From the NCBI GenBank assembly GCA_030620255.1, contig JAUXFB010000028.1, forward strand, positions 1 to 8,946: a DNA stretch of 8,946 nucleotides. Direction: 5' to 3'. The position numbers and the translations under genes are program-made. Below, piece by piece: positions 1-6,076 of this stretch; positions within the stretch are counted from its first letter, which is position 1; every line of letters starts with the position of its first letter. The notes under the pieces were generated by a model. The model saw only the letters and a program-made list of their open reading frames with translations. It had not been told where the DNA came from and made no database searches. Source of the stretch: Candidatus Aminicenantota bacterium (GTDB taxonomy: Bacteria; Acidobacteriota; Aminicenantia; UBA2199).

Positions 1-776
1 TGGATGATGATGAGATATTGGATTTGGTTGAGTTAGAGATAAGGGAGTTATTAACAGAGTATGGTTTTCCTGGAGATGATATTCCAGTGGTAAGGGGTAG
101 TGCGTTGAAGAGTTTGGAGAGTGACGGTAATCCTGGAGATGAGTGTAACAAGAGTATATTGGAGTTAATGGAAGCAGTAGACAATTACATACCGTTACCA
201 GAGCGTGCGATAGACAAGTCATTTTTAATGCCGATAGAGGATGTATTTACTATAAGTGGTAGAGGTACAGTTGTAACAGGTAGGATAGAGCGAGGAATAG
301 TGAAGGTAGGAGATGAGATAGAGATAGTAGGTATAAGAGACACGCAGAAGAAGGTAGTTACAGGAGTAGAGATGTTTAAGAAGTTGTTGGATCAGGGTCA
401 GGCAGGAGATAATGTAGGAGTATTATTGCGAGGTACAGACAGGAGTGATGTAGAGCGAGGAATGGTATTGTCCAAGTCAGGTACAATAACGCCTCACAAG
501 AAGTTTAAGGCAGAGGTATATGTATTATCCAAGGATGAGGGAGGCAGGCATACTCCATTTATTACAGGTTATAGGCCACAGTTTTTTTTCAGGACCACAG
601 ATGTCACAGGTAGTGTGACATTACCAGAAGGAGTAGAGATGGTAATGCCCGGAGATAACACGACATTTGGCATAGATTTATTAACGCCAATAGCAATGGA
701 CAAGGGATTGAAGTTTGCAATAAGAGAGGGTGGTAGGACAATTGGTGCAGGTTCTGTAACTGAAATTATTGAGTAA
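1..776 (+). CDS. tuf: Elongation factor Tu, 5'-truncated by the window edge
   Basis: EF-Tu is the GTPase that carries aminoacyl-tRNA to the ribosomal A site. The reading frame is already open at base 3, and the first visible residues ([10 protein letters not shown]) align with the stretch just after the NKxD motif of E. coli EF-Tu, so about 140 N-terminal residues (G1 to G4) lie outside; the real start is not in the window. Visible are the G5 motif SALK (from base 99), the domain 2 signature GRGTVVTGR, and domain 3 signatures [23 protein letters not shown] and FAIREGGRT. The 257 visible residues plus the missing part fit the usual 395-400. It sits 12 nt upstream of rpsJ, as in the fused str/S10 arrangement. 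Its codon use is unlike its neighbours: 15 of 15 Lys are AAG and 16 of 21 Ile are ATA, while rpsJ is AAA- and ATT-rich. Identity is certain; the reason for the codon bias is not. Confidence 0.98.
   Translation, partial: DDDEILDLVELEIRELLTEYGFPGDDIPVVRGSALKSLESDGNPGDECNKSILELMEAVDNYIPLPERAIDKSFLMPIEDVFTISGRGTVVTGRIERGIVKVGDEIEIVGIRDTQKKVVTGVEMFKKLLDQGQAGDNVGVLLRGTDRSDVERGMVLSKSGTITPHKKFKAEVYVLSKDEGGRHTPFITGYRPQFFFRTTDVTGSVTLPEGVEMVMPGDNTTFGIDLLTPIAMDKGLKFAIREGGRTIGAGSVTEIIE
741..776 (+). other. Codon-usage switch at the 3' end of tuf
   Basis: From the ATT at 741 the tuf codons change character. Before this point Ile is ATA 16 times and ATT twice, and Glu is mostly GAG. In the last 12 codons all three Ile are ATT, and TCT, ACT and GAA appear, as in the ribosomal genes that follow. 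The stretch is short, so the exact boundary is uncertain. It is compatible with a recombination or gene-conversion endpoint just inside the gene. Confidence 0.5.
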
Positions 777-788
777 AAGAAGGGAAAA

Positions 789-1097
789 ATGAATACAAAA
801 ATTAGAATAAAATTAAAATCTTTTGATAGTAGAATACTTGACAAGTCTTCCGAAGAAATTGTAACAAAATCAAAAAGGACAGGAGCAAAAGTAACAGGCC
901 CGATTCCAATTCCAACAAAAATTGAAAGGTTTTGCGTATTAAGATCACCTCACGCTGATAAAAAATCCAGAGAACATTTTGAAAGGAGAACTCATTATAG
1001 ATTGATTGAGATTATTGAACACAATGATGATACAATAGCTGAATTGAAAAAAATGGATTTACCAGCAGGAGTAGAGGTTGAGGTTAAATCAAATTAG
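789..1097 (+). CDS. rpsJ: 30S ribosomal protein S10 (NusE)
   Basis: S10 is a 30S head protein and, as NusE, a partner of NusB and NusG in antitermination and transcription-translation coupling. The 102-residue product has the normal family length. It starts with the typical IRIKLKSFD strand, carries the extended-loop stretch with [10 protein letters not shown] (about residues 35-44), and then the signature [14 protein letters not shown] near residues 52-65. The ATG at 789 follows the purine-rich SD AGAAGGG at 778-784. The gene lies 12 nt after tuf, which leaves no room for the long leader hairpin by which L4 controls the S10 operon in E. coli. Its codon use (12 AAA to 1 AAG for Lys; 8 ATT to 3 ATA for Ile) represents the ribosomal block and contrasts sharply with tuf. 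The stop codon overlaps the SD of rplC. Confidence 0.98.
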   Translation: MNTKIRIKLKSFDSRILDKSSEEIVTKSKRTGAKVTGPIPIPTKIERFCVLRSPHADKKSREHFERRTHYRLIEIIEHNDDTIAELKKMDLPAGVEVEVKSN

Positions 1098-1109
1098 AGG
1101 ATTATTAAA

Positions 1110-1745
1110 ATGATTGAAGGATTAATTGGGAAAAAAATAGGGATGACTCAGTTTTTTACAGATGATGGTAGAGTTTTTCCGATCACTGTAATAAAAGCAG
1201 GACCATGTGTTGTAATTCAAAAAAAAGTGTTGAAAGATAAAAATTGTAAGAAGGTCCAACTTGGATTTGTTGAAGAGAAAAAGGTAAAAAATGTAAATAA
1301 ACCTATGAAAGGCCACTTTGATAAGGCTAAGGTCCCTTCAACTAAAATATTAAAAGAATTCTTTTATGATGAAGATGAAATTGGTGTTGGGGATAGTGTT
1401 AAGGTGGATATATTTAAAGAGAAGGAGAAAGTGAATATAGTTGGAGTTAGTAAGGGAAAAGGTTTTCAAGGTGTAATAAAAAGGTGGAATTTTTCTCGTG
1501 GGCCTAAAACACATGGATCAATGCACCACAGAAGACCAGGTTCAACTGGGATGTGTGCATATCCTGGAGAGGTTCCGAAAGGTAAAAAAATGCCCGGAAG
1601 AATGGGTGGAAAAAGAAAAACTATAAAAGGTCTTAGTATTGAAAAAATTGATTTAGATAATAACCTGATATTGGTGAAAGGGGCAGTTCCGGGGTTTAAT
1701 GGTAATTATGTGTTTATTATAAAAGATTCCTTTAAGAGGAGATAA
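1110..1745 (+). CDS. rplC: 50S ribosomal protein L3
   Basis: L3 is an early 23S rRNA-binding protein whose long central extension reaches the peptidyl transferase centre. The 211-residue protein has the family start (GLIGKKIGMTQ), a beta-barrel portion to about residue 120, the GKGFQG motif at 116-121, and the loop with RGPKTHGSMHHRRPGS (130-145) followed by KGKKMPGRMG (157-166). The segment after this loop reads GKRKTIKGL, whereas many bacteria have a form like NERVTVQNL, so it is somewhat divergent. The position corresponding to the glutamine that PrmB methylates in E. coli L3 is not glutamine here (STGMCAYPG). The ATG at 1110 has GAGG at 1097-1100, sharing a base with the rpsJ stop. The C-terminal Arg-Arg codons (AGG AGA) double as the ribosome-binding site for rplD, 2 nt downstream. 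Confidence 0.98.
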   Translation: MIEGLIGKKIGMTQFFTDDGRVFPITVIKAGPCVVIQKKVLKDKNCKKVQLGFVEEKKVKNVNKPMKGHFDKAKVPSTKILKEFFYDEDEIGVGDSVKVDIFKEKEKVNIVGVSKGKGFQGVIKRWNFSRGPKTHGSMHHRRPGSTGMCAYPGEVPKGKKMPGRMGGKRKTIKGLSIEKIDLDNNLILVKGAVPGFNGNYVFIIKDSFKRR

Positions 1746-1747
1746 TA

Positions 1748-2368
1748 ATGATTAAGTTCAGAGTTAGGAATATTGAGAATTTGGAGATTAGTGATATTAA
1801 TCTTCCTGAAGAAATTTTTGATTATCCTTTGAAGGAGCACCTTATTTATGAGGCTGTTAAAAATTTTAGAGCAAATTTAAGAAGAGGTACTGCATCGACA
1901 AAAACAAGGGGTAAAGTAAAAGGAAGCGGAAGGAAATTATGGAAGCAAAAAGGAACAGGTAGAGCAAGAATTGGCTCAATAAGGAGTCCTTTGTGGAGAA
2001 AAGGAGGAATAACATTTGGGCCGCATCCTAGAGATTACTCTTATGCTATACCAAAAAAAGCTAAGAGCAATGCATTAAAGTCGGTTCTCTCTGATAAGGT
2101 GAGAAATAATAGGATATGTATTATTGATAAATTAAATATAAGTTCAAAAAAAACCAAAGATACAATATCAATTTTAGAAAAATTTGGTTTTGATAAGTTA
2201 CTAATTGTAGATAAGAAAGATAATTCGGAATTAATGCTAAGTACAAGAAATATTCCAAATGTAAAAGCAATTGATCTTAATGAAATAAATATATATGATT
2301 CTTTGAAATACAACTACATTATGTTTTCTGTTGAAGCTATTAATCGATTGAAGGAGGTGTTTAAATGA
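1748..2368 (+). CDS. rplD: 50S ribosomal protein L4
   Basis: L4 binds 23S rRNA early in assembly and lines the polypeptide exit tunnel; in E. coli it also represses the S10 operon. The 206-residue product matches family length. A short N-terminal strand segment is followed by the basic tunnel loop at about residues 45-97, including the motif KQKGTGRAR (66-74), where macrolide-resistance changes arise in other bacteria; the motif is intact here. GPHPRDYSY (91-99) precedes the globular C-terminal half. The ATG at 1748 is 2 nt after the rplC stop, with AGGAG at 1737-1741 inside the end of rplC. The last codons (AAG GAG GTG TTT AAA TGA) contain a near-perfect SD for rplW, and the stop overlaps the rplW start as ATGA. 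No leader target for autogenous control is visible. Confidence 0.98.
   Translation: MIKFRVRNIENLEISDINLPEEIFDYPLKEHLIYEAVKNFRANLRRGTASTKTRGKVKGSGRKLWKQKGTGRARIGSIRSPLWRKGGITFGPHPRDYSYAIPKKAKSNALKSVLSDKVRNNRICIIDKLNISSKKTKDTISILEKFGFDKLLIVDKKDNSELMLSTRNIPNVKAIDLNEINIYDSLKYNYIMFSVEAINRLKEVFK
2351..2359 (+). promoter_or_regulatory. Strong SD of rplW inside the end of rplD
   Basis: AAGGAGGTG is close to the full anti-SD complement and ends 5 nt before the rplW ATG at 2365. It is read as Lys-Glu-Val in the C-terminus of L4. Together with the ATGA stop/start overlap it supports coupled L4-L23 translation. Confidence 0.9.
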
Positions 2369-2661
2369 AATTGGAATATACTGATATAATTCTTGCCCCA
2401 TTAATTACAGAAAAGTCTACTGATTTAAAGGACAAAGAAAAGGTACTCTGTTTTAAAGTTCATAAAAAAGCAAATAAAATAATGGTTAAAAATGCTGTGG
2501 AAGAATTGTTCAAAACAAAAGTAGAAAGTGTTAATCTAATGAATTTTGTCGGGAAAGAGAAAAGACATGGTAAATATTCTGGAAGAAAACCTTCCTGGAA
2601 AAAAGCTTATGTGAAATTAAAAAAAGATGCAAAAATGATTGAATATTTCGAGGTGGTATAA
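2365..2661 (+). CDS. rplW: 50S ribosomal protein L23
   Basis: L23 sits at the exit of the peptide tunnel and is the docking site for trigger factor and the signal recognition particle. The 98-residue product has normal length. The N-terminal signature PLITEKS (12-18) is followed by [13 protein letters not shown] (41-53) and the C-terminal [13 protein letters not shown] (73-85), all typical of bacterial L23. The start overlaps the rplD stop by 4 nt and is served by the strong SD AAGGAGGTG at 2351-2359, so translation is probably coupled to L4. The gene ends FEVV, where GAG GTG (2650-2655) is also the ribosome-binding site of rplB; the stop TAA and the rplB ATG share one base (TAATG). Confidence 0.98.
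   Translation: MKLEYTDIILAPLITEKSTDLKDKEKVLCFKVHKKANKIMVKNAVEELFKTKVESVNLMNFVGKEKRHGKYSGRKPSWKKAYVKLKKDAKMIEYFEVV
2650..2655 (+). promoter_or_regulatory. SD of rplB, encoding Glu-Val of L23
   Basis: GAGGTG ends 5 nt before the rplB ATG at 2661 and is read in frame as Glu-Val in the L23 ending FEVV. The rplW stop and rplB start share one base. Confidence 0.85.
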
Positions 2662-3485
2662 TGGCTATAAAAACGTACAATCCCGTAACTCCTGGTCAAA
2701 GAGGAAAAACTGGTTATACTTTTGATGAACTGACTTCAAAAAAGCCTTATAAAAAATTACTTGTCTCCCTGAAAAAATCAGGAGGAAGAAATAACTATGG
2801 AAGAATTACAATTAGGTTTAGGGGTGGAGGGCACAAGAGAAAGTATAGGGTGATTGATTTTAAGAGAAATAAATTAGATGTTTCAGGCACAATTGAGACA
2901 ATTGAGTATGATCCTAATAGGACTACAAGAATTGCTCTGGTAAAATATTCAGATGGTGAAAGAAGGTATATTTTAGCTCCATCAGGTATTAAAGTTGGAG
3001 ACAATATTATATCAACTGATGGTGAAGCTGAAGTTTTACCCGGGAATTCAATATTATTAAAGAATATTCCAGTTGGAACTATTATTCATAATATTGAATT
3101 CCAAAAAGGTAGAGGTGGTCAGAGTGCCAGAACAGCAGGTTCTTCCGCAGTTTTGATGGCTAAAGAGGGGAAATATGCTTTGTTGAAGATGCCATCTGGT
3201 GAATTAAGAAAAATCCATATGGAATGTAAGGCAACAATTGGACAGCTCAGTAATGCCGAACATAGTAATATTAAGATTGGTAAGGCTGGAAGAAATAGAT
3301 GGATGGGCAAACGTCCTCATGTTAGGGGTACTGCCATGAATCCTGTTGATCATCCTCATGGTGGAGGTGAAGGTAAAACAAAGGGTGGTAGGAGTCCTGT
3401 TACTCCATGGGGTAAGCCCACAAAAGGATACAAGACTAGAAGAAACAAAAGCACACAAAAATTTATTGTAAAGAGGAGAAACTAG
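2661..3485 (+). CDS. rplB: 50S ribosomal protein L2
   Basis: L2 is one of the most conserved ribosomal proteins. It is needed for subunit association and an active peptidyl transferase centre. The 274-residue product matches the family. It begins [13 protein letters not shown], carries [12 protein letters not shown] (52-63), the RNA-binding core with [13 protein letters not shown] (208-219), and the hallmark [16 protein letters not shown] (223-238), which includes the histidine (near 231) corresponding to the functionally important His229 of E. coli. The C-terminus [18 protein letters not shown] is typical. No key residue is missing. The ATG at 2661 overlaps the rplW stop by one base. The terminal AAG AGG AGA AAC codons carry the SD AGGAG (3474-3478) for rpsS, 4 nt downstream. 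Confidence 0.99.
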   Translation: MAIKTYNPVTPGQRGKTGYTFDELTSKKPYKKLLVSLKKSGGRNNYGRITIRFRGGGHKRKYRVIDFKRNKLDVSGTIETIEYDPNRTTRIALVKYSDGERRYILAPSGIKVGDNIISTDGEAEVLPGNSILLKNIPVGTIIHNIEFQKGRGGQSARTAGSSAVLMAKEGKYALLKMPSGELRKIHMECKATIGQLSNAEHSNIKIGKAGRNRWMGKRPHVRGTAMNPVDHPHGGGEGKTKGGRSPVTPWGKPTKGYKTRRNKSTQKFIVKRRN

Positions 3486-3489
3486 TTAA

Positions 3490-3759
3490 ATGGCACGTTC
3501 AGTGAAAAAAGGCGTTTATATTGAAGAAAAATTATTGAATAAAATATTGGCTGTAAAAAATTTAAAAAAGCGTGAAGTTATAAAAACCTGGTCAAGACGT
3601 TCTACTGTAATCCCTGAAATGGTAGGCTTAACACTTGCTGTTCATAATGGAAAGAAATTTATCCCAGTGTTTATTACAGAGAATATGGTTGGATGTAAGC
3701 TTGGCGAATTTTCTCAAACAAGAAATTATAAAGGTCATACTAGCAAAAGTAAAAAATAG
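3490..3759 (+). CDS. rpsS: 30S ribosomal protein S19
   Basis: S19 lies in the 30S head, contacts S13 and approaches the A-site tRNA. The 89-residue protein has the usual length and the landmarks ARSVKKG at the start, IKTWSRRST (31-39), MVG and AVHNGKK (50-56), ITENMVG (62-68) and KLGEF (70-74). Two histidines common in the family are replaced: position 47 is Leu in [11 protein letters not shown] and position 69 is Cys in MVGCKLGEF. The C-terminal tail is Lys/Ser-rich. The ATG at 3490 follows AGGAG inside rplB with an 11-nt spacing, the longest I measured in the operon. The stop TAG at 3757-3759 runs into AGGAGGT, the SD of rplV. Confidence 0.97.
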   Translation: MARSVKKGVYIEEKLLNKILAVKNLKKREVIKTWSRRSTVIPEMVGLTLAVHNGKKFIPVFITENMVGCKLGEFSQTRNYKGHTSKSKK

Positions 3760-3768
3760 GAGGTTGAA

Positions 3769-4122
3769 ATGGGTAGAATCGCAGTTGCAAAAGGTAAGTA
3801 TTTAAAAATATCACCAAGAAAATGTGGATTGGTTGTTGATATGATTAGAGGAAAGGACGCAGGAGAAGCAATAACAATATTGAGGTTTTCTAAAAAACAG
3901 AAAGGTTCTGATATTGTTGAAAAGGTTCTTAATTCTGCTATTGCTAATGCTCAGGTTAAATACCCGAATATTGATGTGGATCAGTTATATATTTCTGAAA
4001 TATATGTAGGCAAAGCACCGTATTTGAAAAGATTTAGAGCAGCACCTCGAGGCAAAGGAGTCAGAATCTTAAAAAAATATGCTCATGTAACAATATTTTT
4101 AGATGAAAGAAAGGAGAAATGA
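3769..4122 (+). CDS. rplV: 50S ribosomal protein L22
   Basis: L22 binds all domains of 23S rRNA, and its beta-hairpin forms part of the exit tunnel constriction. The 117-residue protein has the normal size. Visible are KYLKISPRK (10-18), VVDMIRGK (22-29), the helix with VLNSAIANA (53-61), and the hairpin from about residue 80 (VGKAPYLKRFR) to HVTI (106-109). The hairpin tip reads RAAPRGKG, unlike the PRAMGRA form of many bacteria, and the usual TSH before the last strand is YAH. The ATG at 3769 has a strong SD AGGAGGT at 3758-3764. The terminal AAG GAG AAA codons provide the SD for rpsC, and the stop TGA shares its last base with the rpsC ATG. Confidence 0.97.
   Translation: MGRIAVAKGKYLKISPRKCGLVVDMIRGKDAGEAITILRFSKKQKGSDIVEKVLNSAIANAQVKYPNIDVDQLYISEIYVGKAPYLKRFRAAPRGKGVRILKKYAHVTIFLDERKEK
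4111..4116 (+). promoter_or_regulatory. SD of rpsC, decides between two adjacent ATGs
   Basis: AAGGAG lies in the final codons of rplV. Its spacing is 2 nt to the ATG at 4119 and 5 nt to the ATG at 4122. The second is the functional distance seen at the other junctions and gives the standard MGQK start of S3. Confidence 0.85.
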
Positions 4123-4805
4123 TGGGGCAAAAAACACATCCAATTGGATTTAGATTAGGTTTTAATAAAAGTTGGTTATCTTTATGGTATAGTAAGGGAA
4201 GAAATTATATTGAACTTTTTCACAATGATTTAAAAATTAGAAAATTAATCAAAAATAAGTATAAACATGCTGGAATCAGCTCAGTTGAAATTAAGAGAAT
4301 ATCTGATACAATTAGAGTTCAGGTCAATACTGCACGTCCTGGGATTGTTATTGGGAAAGGCGGTAAGGGCGTTAAGAAACTAAAAGACTTGATAAGAGAA
4401 TTAACAGGGATGACGCTTGACAAAATATTAGTTGATGTTATTGAAATAAAATATCCTGAATTAGTTGCTCAATTGGTTGCAGAAGGTGTAGCTTACCAAA
4501 TAGAAAGGAGAATTTCATTCCGTAGGGCAATGAGGAAAGCAGTGGATTCTTCTTTAAGAGCTGGTGCAATTGGCATGAAAATAAGAGTTGCAGGAAGATT
4601 GGGAGGAGCTGAAATTGCAAGAGCTGAATGGTATCTGGTGGGAAAACTTCCTTTACAAACATTAAAAGCTGATATTGATTATGGATTTACAGAGGCTTTT
4701 ACTGATTATGGTCAGATTGGGATTAAAGTATGGATATATTCTTCAGATAAGTTAAAGGAAAGATTTAAGAAACAAGAAATAAATATTGATGAAAAGGGAG
4801 AATAA
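4122..4805 (+). CDS. rpsC: 30S ribosomal protein S3
   Basis: S3 sits at the mRNA entry channel of the 30S and contributes to mRNA unwinding. I choose the second ATG of the pair ATGATG (4122) rather than 4119: it gives the family-standard MGQKTHPIGFRLG start and a 5-nt spacing from AAGGAG (4111-4116), against 2 nt for the first ATG. The resulting length is 227. An N-terminal region is followed by the KH domain with IVIGKGGKG (75-83) and the C-terminal domain with FRRAMRKA (133-140), whose basic residues match those tied to helicase activity in E. coli. GRLGGAEIARAEW (158-170) and ADIDYGF (183-189) are classic. A short charged tail follows. The gene overlaps rplV by 1 nt and lies 3 nt before rplP. 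Confidence 0.97.
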   Translation: MGQKTHPIGFRLGFNKSWLSLWYSKGRNYIELFHNDLKIRKLIKNKYKHAGISSVEIKRISDTIRVQVNTARPGIVIGKGGKGVKKLKDLIRELTGMTLDKILVDVIEIKYPELVAQLVAEGVAYQIERRISFRRAMRKAVDSSLRAGAIGMKIRVAGRLGGAEIARAEWYLVGKLPLQTLKADIDYGFTEAFTDYGQIGIKVWIYSSDKLKERFKKQEINIDEKGE

Positions 4806-4808
4806 AAA

Positions 4809-5219
4809 ATGTTAATGCCAGCCAAAGTAAAATACAGGAAAGTTTTTAGAGGGAAACGAAGAGGAAAAGCAACAAAAGGCAATACTCTGGAGTTTGGCGA
4901 TTATGGTCTTCAAGCTCTTGAAAATTGTTGGATTACTGCAAGACAAATTGAGGCTGGTAGAGTTGCAATAAATAGATATATAAAAAGAGGTGGAAAATTA
5001 TGGGTTAGAGCATTTCCTTACAAGCCTGTTACATCTAAACCAATTGAAGTAAGGATGGGTAAAGGTAAGGGTGACCCTGAATTTTGGGTTGATGTTGTAA
5101 AAAGAGGTAAAATTATTTATGAACTAGAAGGTGTACAGGAAAATGTTGCAAAGGAAGCAATTAGATTAGCCCAGAGAAAGTTTTCAATCAAAACAAGATT
5201 TATTAAAAGGAATAAATAG
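4809..5219 (+). CDS. rplP: 50S ribosomal protein L16
   Basis: L16 binds 23S and 5S rRNA late in assembly and helps form the A-site region of the 50S. The 136-residue length is standard. The start [11 protein letters not shown] is the normal family N-terminus, so the ATG at 4809 is preferred over the one at 4815; GGAG at 4797-4800 inside rpsC is 8 nt upstream. Further landmarks are [10 protein letters not shown] (29-38), [16 protein letters not shown] (42-57), and [13 protein letters not shown] (81-93). The motif usually read as FPDKP is FPYKP here (Tyr71), next to the arginine hydroxylated in E. coli L16. The rest of the fold looks intact. The stop overlaps the SD AGAGGT used by rpmC. Confidence 0.97.
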   Translation: MLMPAKVKYRKVFRGKRRGKATKGNTLEFGDYGLQALENCWITARQIEAGRVAINRYIKRGGKLWVRAFPYKPVTSKPIEVRMGKGKGDPEFWVDVVKRGKIIYELEGVQENVAKEAIRLAQRKFSIKTRFIKRNK

Positions 5220-5230
5220 AGGTAGTTAAT

Positions 5231-5455
5231 ATGAAAGCAAAAGAAATAAGGTCAATGACAATTGATGAGATTGAAAGTAAACTAATAGAGTTACGTGATA
5301 AACTTTTTAAGCAGAAAATACAAAAATCTATTGGGCAGATGGCCAATCTTTATACAATAAGAAGTACTAAAAAGGATATTGCTAAGTTATTAACAATTTT
5401 AACTGAAAAGAGGTCTAACAATGAAAAACAAGGAAGAAAGAAAGAAAAGAATTGA
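5231..5455 (+). CDS. rpmC: 50S ribosomal protein L29
   Basis: L29 is a small helical protein next to L23 at the tunnel exit. The 74-residue product begins MKAKEIRSMT, continues with IDEIESKLIELRDKLF (11-26) and the link IGQMANLYTIR (34-44), then the second helix with KKDIAKLLTILTEKR. The usual L29 core ends near residue 62. The remaining tail ([13 protein letters not shown]) is an extension of which residues 64-74 are encoded inside the start of rpsQ. The family motif NPxRIR is NLYTIR here. The ATG at 5231 follows AGAGGT (5218-5223) with a 7-nt spacing. The 35-nt overlap with rpsQ is the largest in the window and is in a different frame. Confidence 0.95.
   Translation: MKAKEIRSMTIDEIESKLIELRDKLFKQKIQKSIGQMANLYTIRSTKKDIAKLLTILTEKRSNNEKQGRKKEKN
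5408..5414 (+). promoter_or_regulatory. SD of rpsQ inside rpmC
   Basis: AAGAGGT lies 6 nt before the ATG at 5421, within the coding sequence of L29. It supports the unusually early S17 start and hence the 35-nt overlap between the two genes. Confidence 0.85.
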
Positions 5456-5711
5456 TGTTGTTTTAACAGGAGAAGTAGTTTCAGCAAAAGCTGATAAGAC
5501 TATATCCGTTAGTGTTCAAAGAATATTTAAACATTCTGTTTATAAAAAGATAGTTAGAGAAAAGAAAAAATATCTTGTTCATGATGAGAATAACAAATGT
5601 GGTTTAGGAGATATTGTTAAGATAAAATTAGTTAGACCAATAAGTAAGAGAAAGAAGTGGATGTTATTGGATGTTATTTCTACAACCCCTGACAAAGAGG
5701 TGATAAAATGA
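5421..5711 (+). CDS. rpsQ: 30S ribosomal protein S17
   Basis: S17 is a primary 16S rRNA-binding protein with an OB fold. The 96-residue product has [13 protein letters not shown] (15-27), FKHSVYKK (36-43), the signature HDENN (54-58), GDIVKIK (63-69) and RPISKRKKW (72-80). The ATG at 5421 lies inside rpmC. It is preferred because it is preceded by AAGAGGT (5408-5414) at 6 nt and no other ATG, GTG or TTG occurs in frame before the conserved core at residue 15. The first ten residues ([10 protein letters not shown]) are written by a polypurine stretch that also encodes the end of L29. The C-terminus KEVIK contains GAG GTG, the ribosome-binding site of rplN, and the stop overlaps the rplN start as ATGA. 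Confidence 0.96.
   Translation: MKNKEERKKRIDVVLTGEVVSAKADKTISVSVQRIFKHSVYKKIVREKKKYLVHDENNKCGLGDIVKIKLVRPISKRKKWMLLDVISTTPDKEVIK
5697..5702 (+). promoter_or_regulatory. SD of rplN, encoding Glu-Val of S17
   Basis: GAGGTG ends 5 nt before the rplN ATG at 5708 and is read in frame as Glu-Val in the S17 C-terminus (KEVIK). The same hexamer in the same phase occurs at the ends of rplD, rplW and rplN. Confidence 0.85.
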
Positions 5712-6076
5712 TTCAAATGCAAACCAGATTGAAAGTTGCTGATAATTCAGGTGCAAAAGAAGTAATGTTTATCAGAGCTCTGGGTGGAGGAACTGGGAAA
5801 ATAGCTCACATAGGAGATATTTTTGTTGGGACTGTTAAAGTTGCTGAACCAAACTCAAAAATAAAAAAGGGAGATGTGATACGAGCTGTTATTGTGAGAA
5901 CAAGGAAAGAAGCAAGAAGAAAAGATGGTTCTTATATTCGGTTTTCTGATAATGCTGCTGTGGTTATTGACAAACAGGGCGAACCTATTGGAACTAGAGT
6001 CTTTGGTCCTGTGGCTAGAGAATTAAGGGAAAAAAAATTCATGAAGATAATTTCTTTGGCTCCAGAGGTGATTTGA
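5708..6076 (+). CDS. rplN: 50S ribosomal protein L14
   Basis: L14 lies at the subunit interface next to L19 and contacts helix 44 of 16S rRNA; it is also the docking point of the silencing factor RsfS. At 122 residues it has exactly the common bacterial length. The sequence is strongly conserved: [19 protein letters not shown] at the start, [10 protein letters not shown] (35-44), [16 protein letters not shown] (53-68), RFSDNAAVV (78-86), and [13 protein letters not shown] (95-107). The ATG at 5708 overlaps the rpsQ stop by 4 nt with GAGGTG at 5697-5702. The protein ends PEVI, where GAG GTG at 6065-6070 is the SD of rplX; the stop codon abuts the next ATG with no gap. This gene opens the part homologous to the E. 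coli spc operon, but no promoter space exists before it. Confidence 0.99.
   Translation: MIQMQTRLKVADNSGAKEVMFIRALGGGTGKIAHIGDIFVGTVKVAEPNSKIKKGDVIRAVIVRTRKEARRKDGSYIRFSDNAAVVIDKQGEPIGTRVFGPVARELREKKFMKIISLAPEVI
6065..6070 (+). promoter_or_regulatory. SD of rplX, encoding Glu-Val of L14
   Basis: GAGGTG ends 6 nt before the rplX ATG at 6077 and is read in frame as Glu-Val in the last residues of L14 (PEVI). The stop and the next start are directly adjacent. Confidence 0.85.

Noticed and set aside
18..20. TTG at 18 as a start codon for a short EF-Tu
   Set aside because: The frame is open to the window edge and the residues before it (DDDEI) match EF-Tu, so the gene simply continues upstream.
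569..844. Reverse-strand open frame of 91 codons across the tuf-rpsJ junction
   Set aside because: It lies antisense to two certain genes, has a low-complexity Phe/Ile/Ser-rich product typical of the complement of AT-rich coding DNA, and has no convincing ribosome-binding site or family resemblance.
4119..4121. ATG at 4119 as the start of S3
   Set aside because: It is only 2 nt from the SD and adds an extra Met before the standard MGQKTHPIG start; the ATG at 4122 fits both spacing and family.
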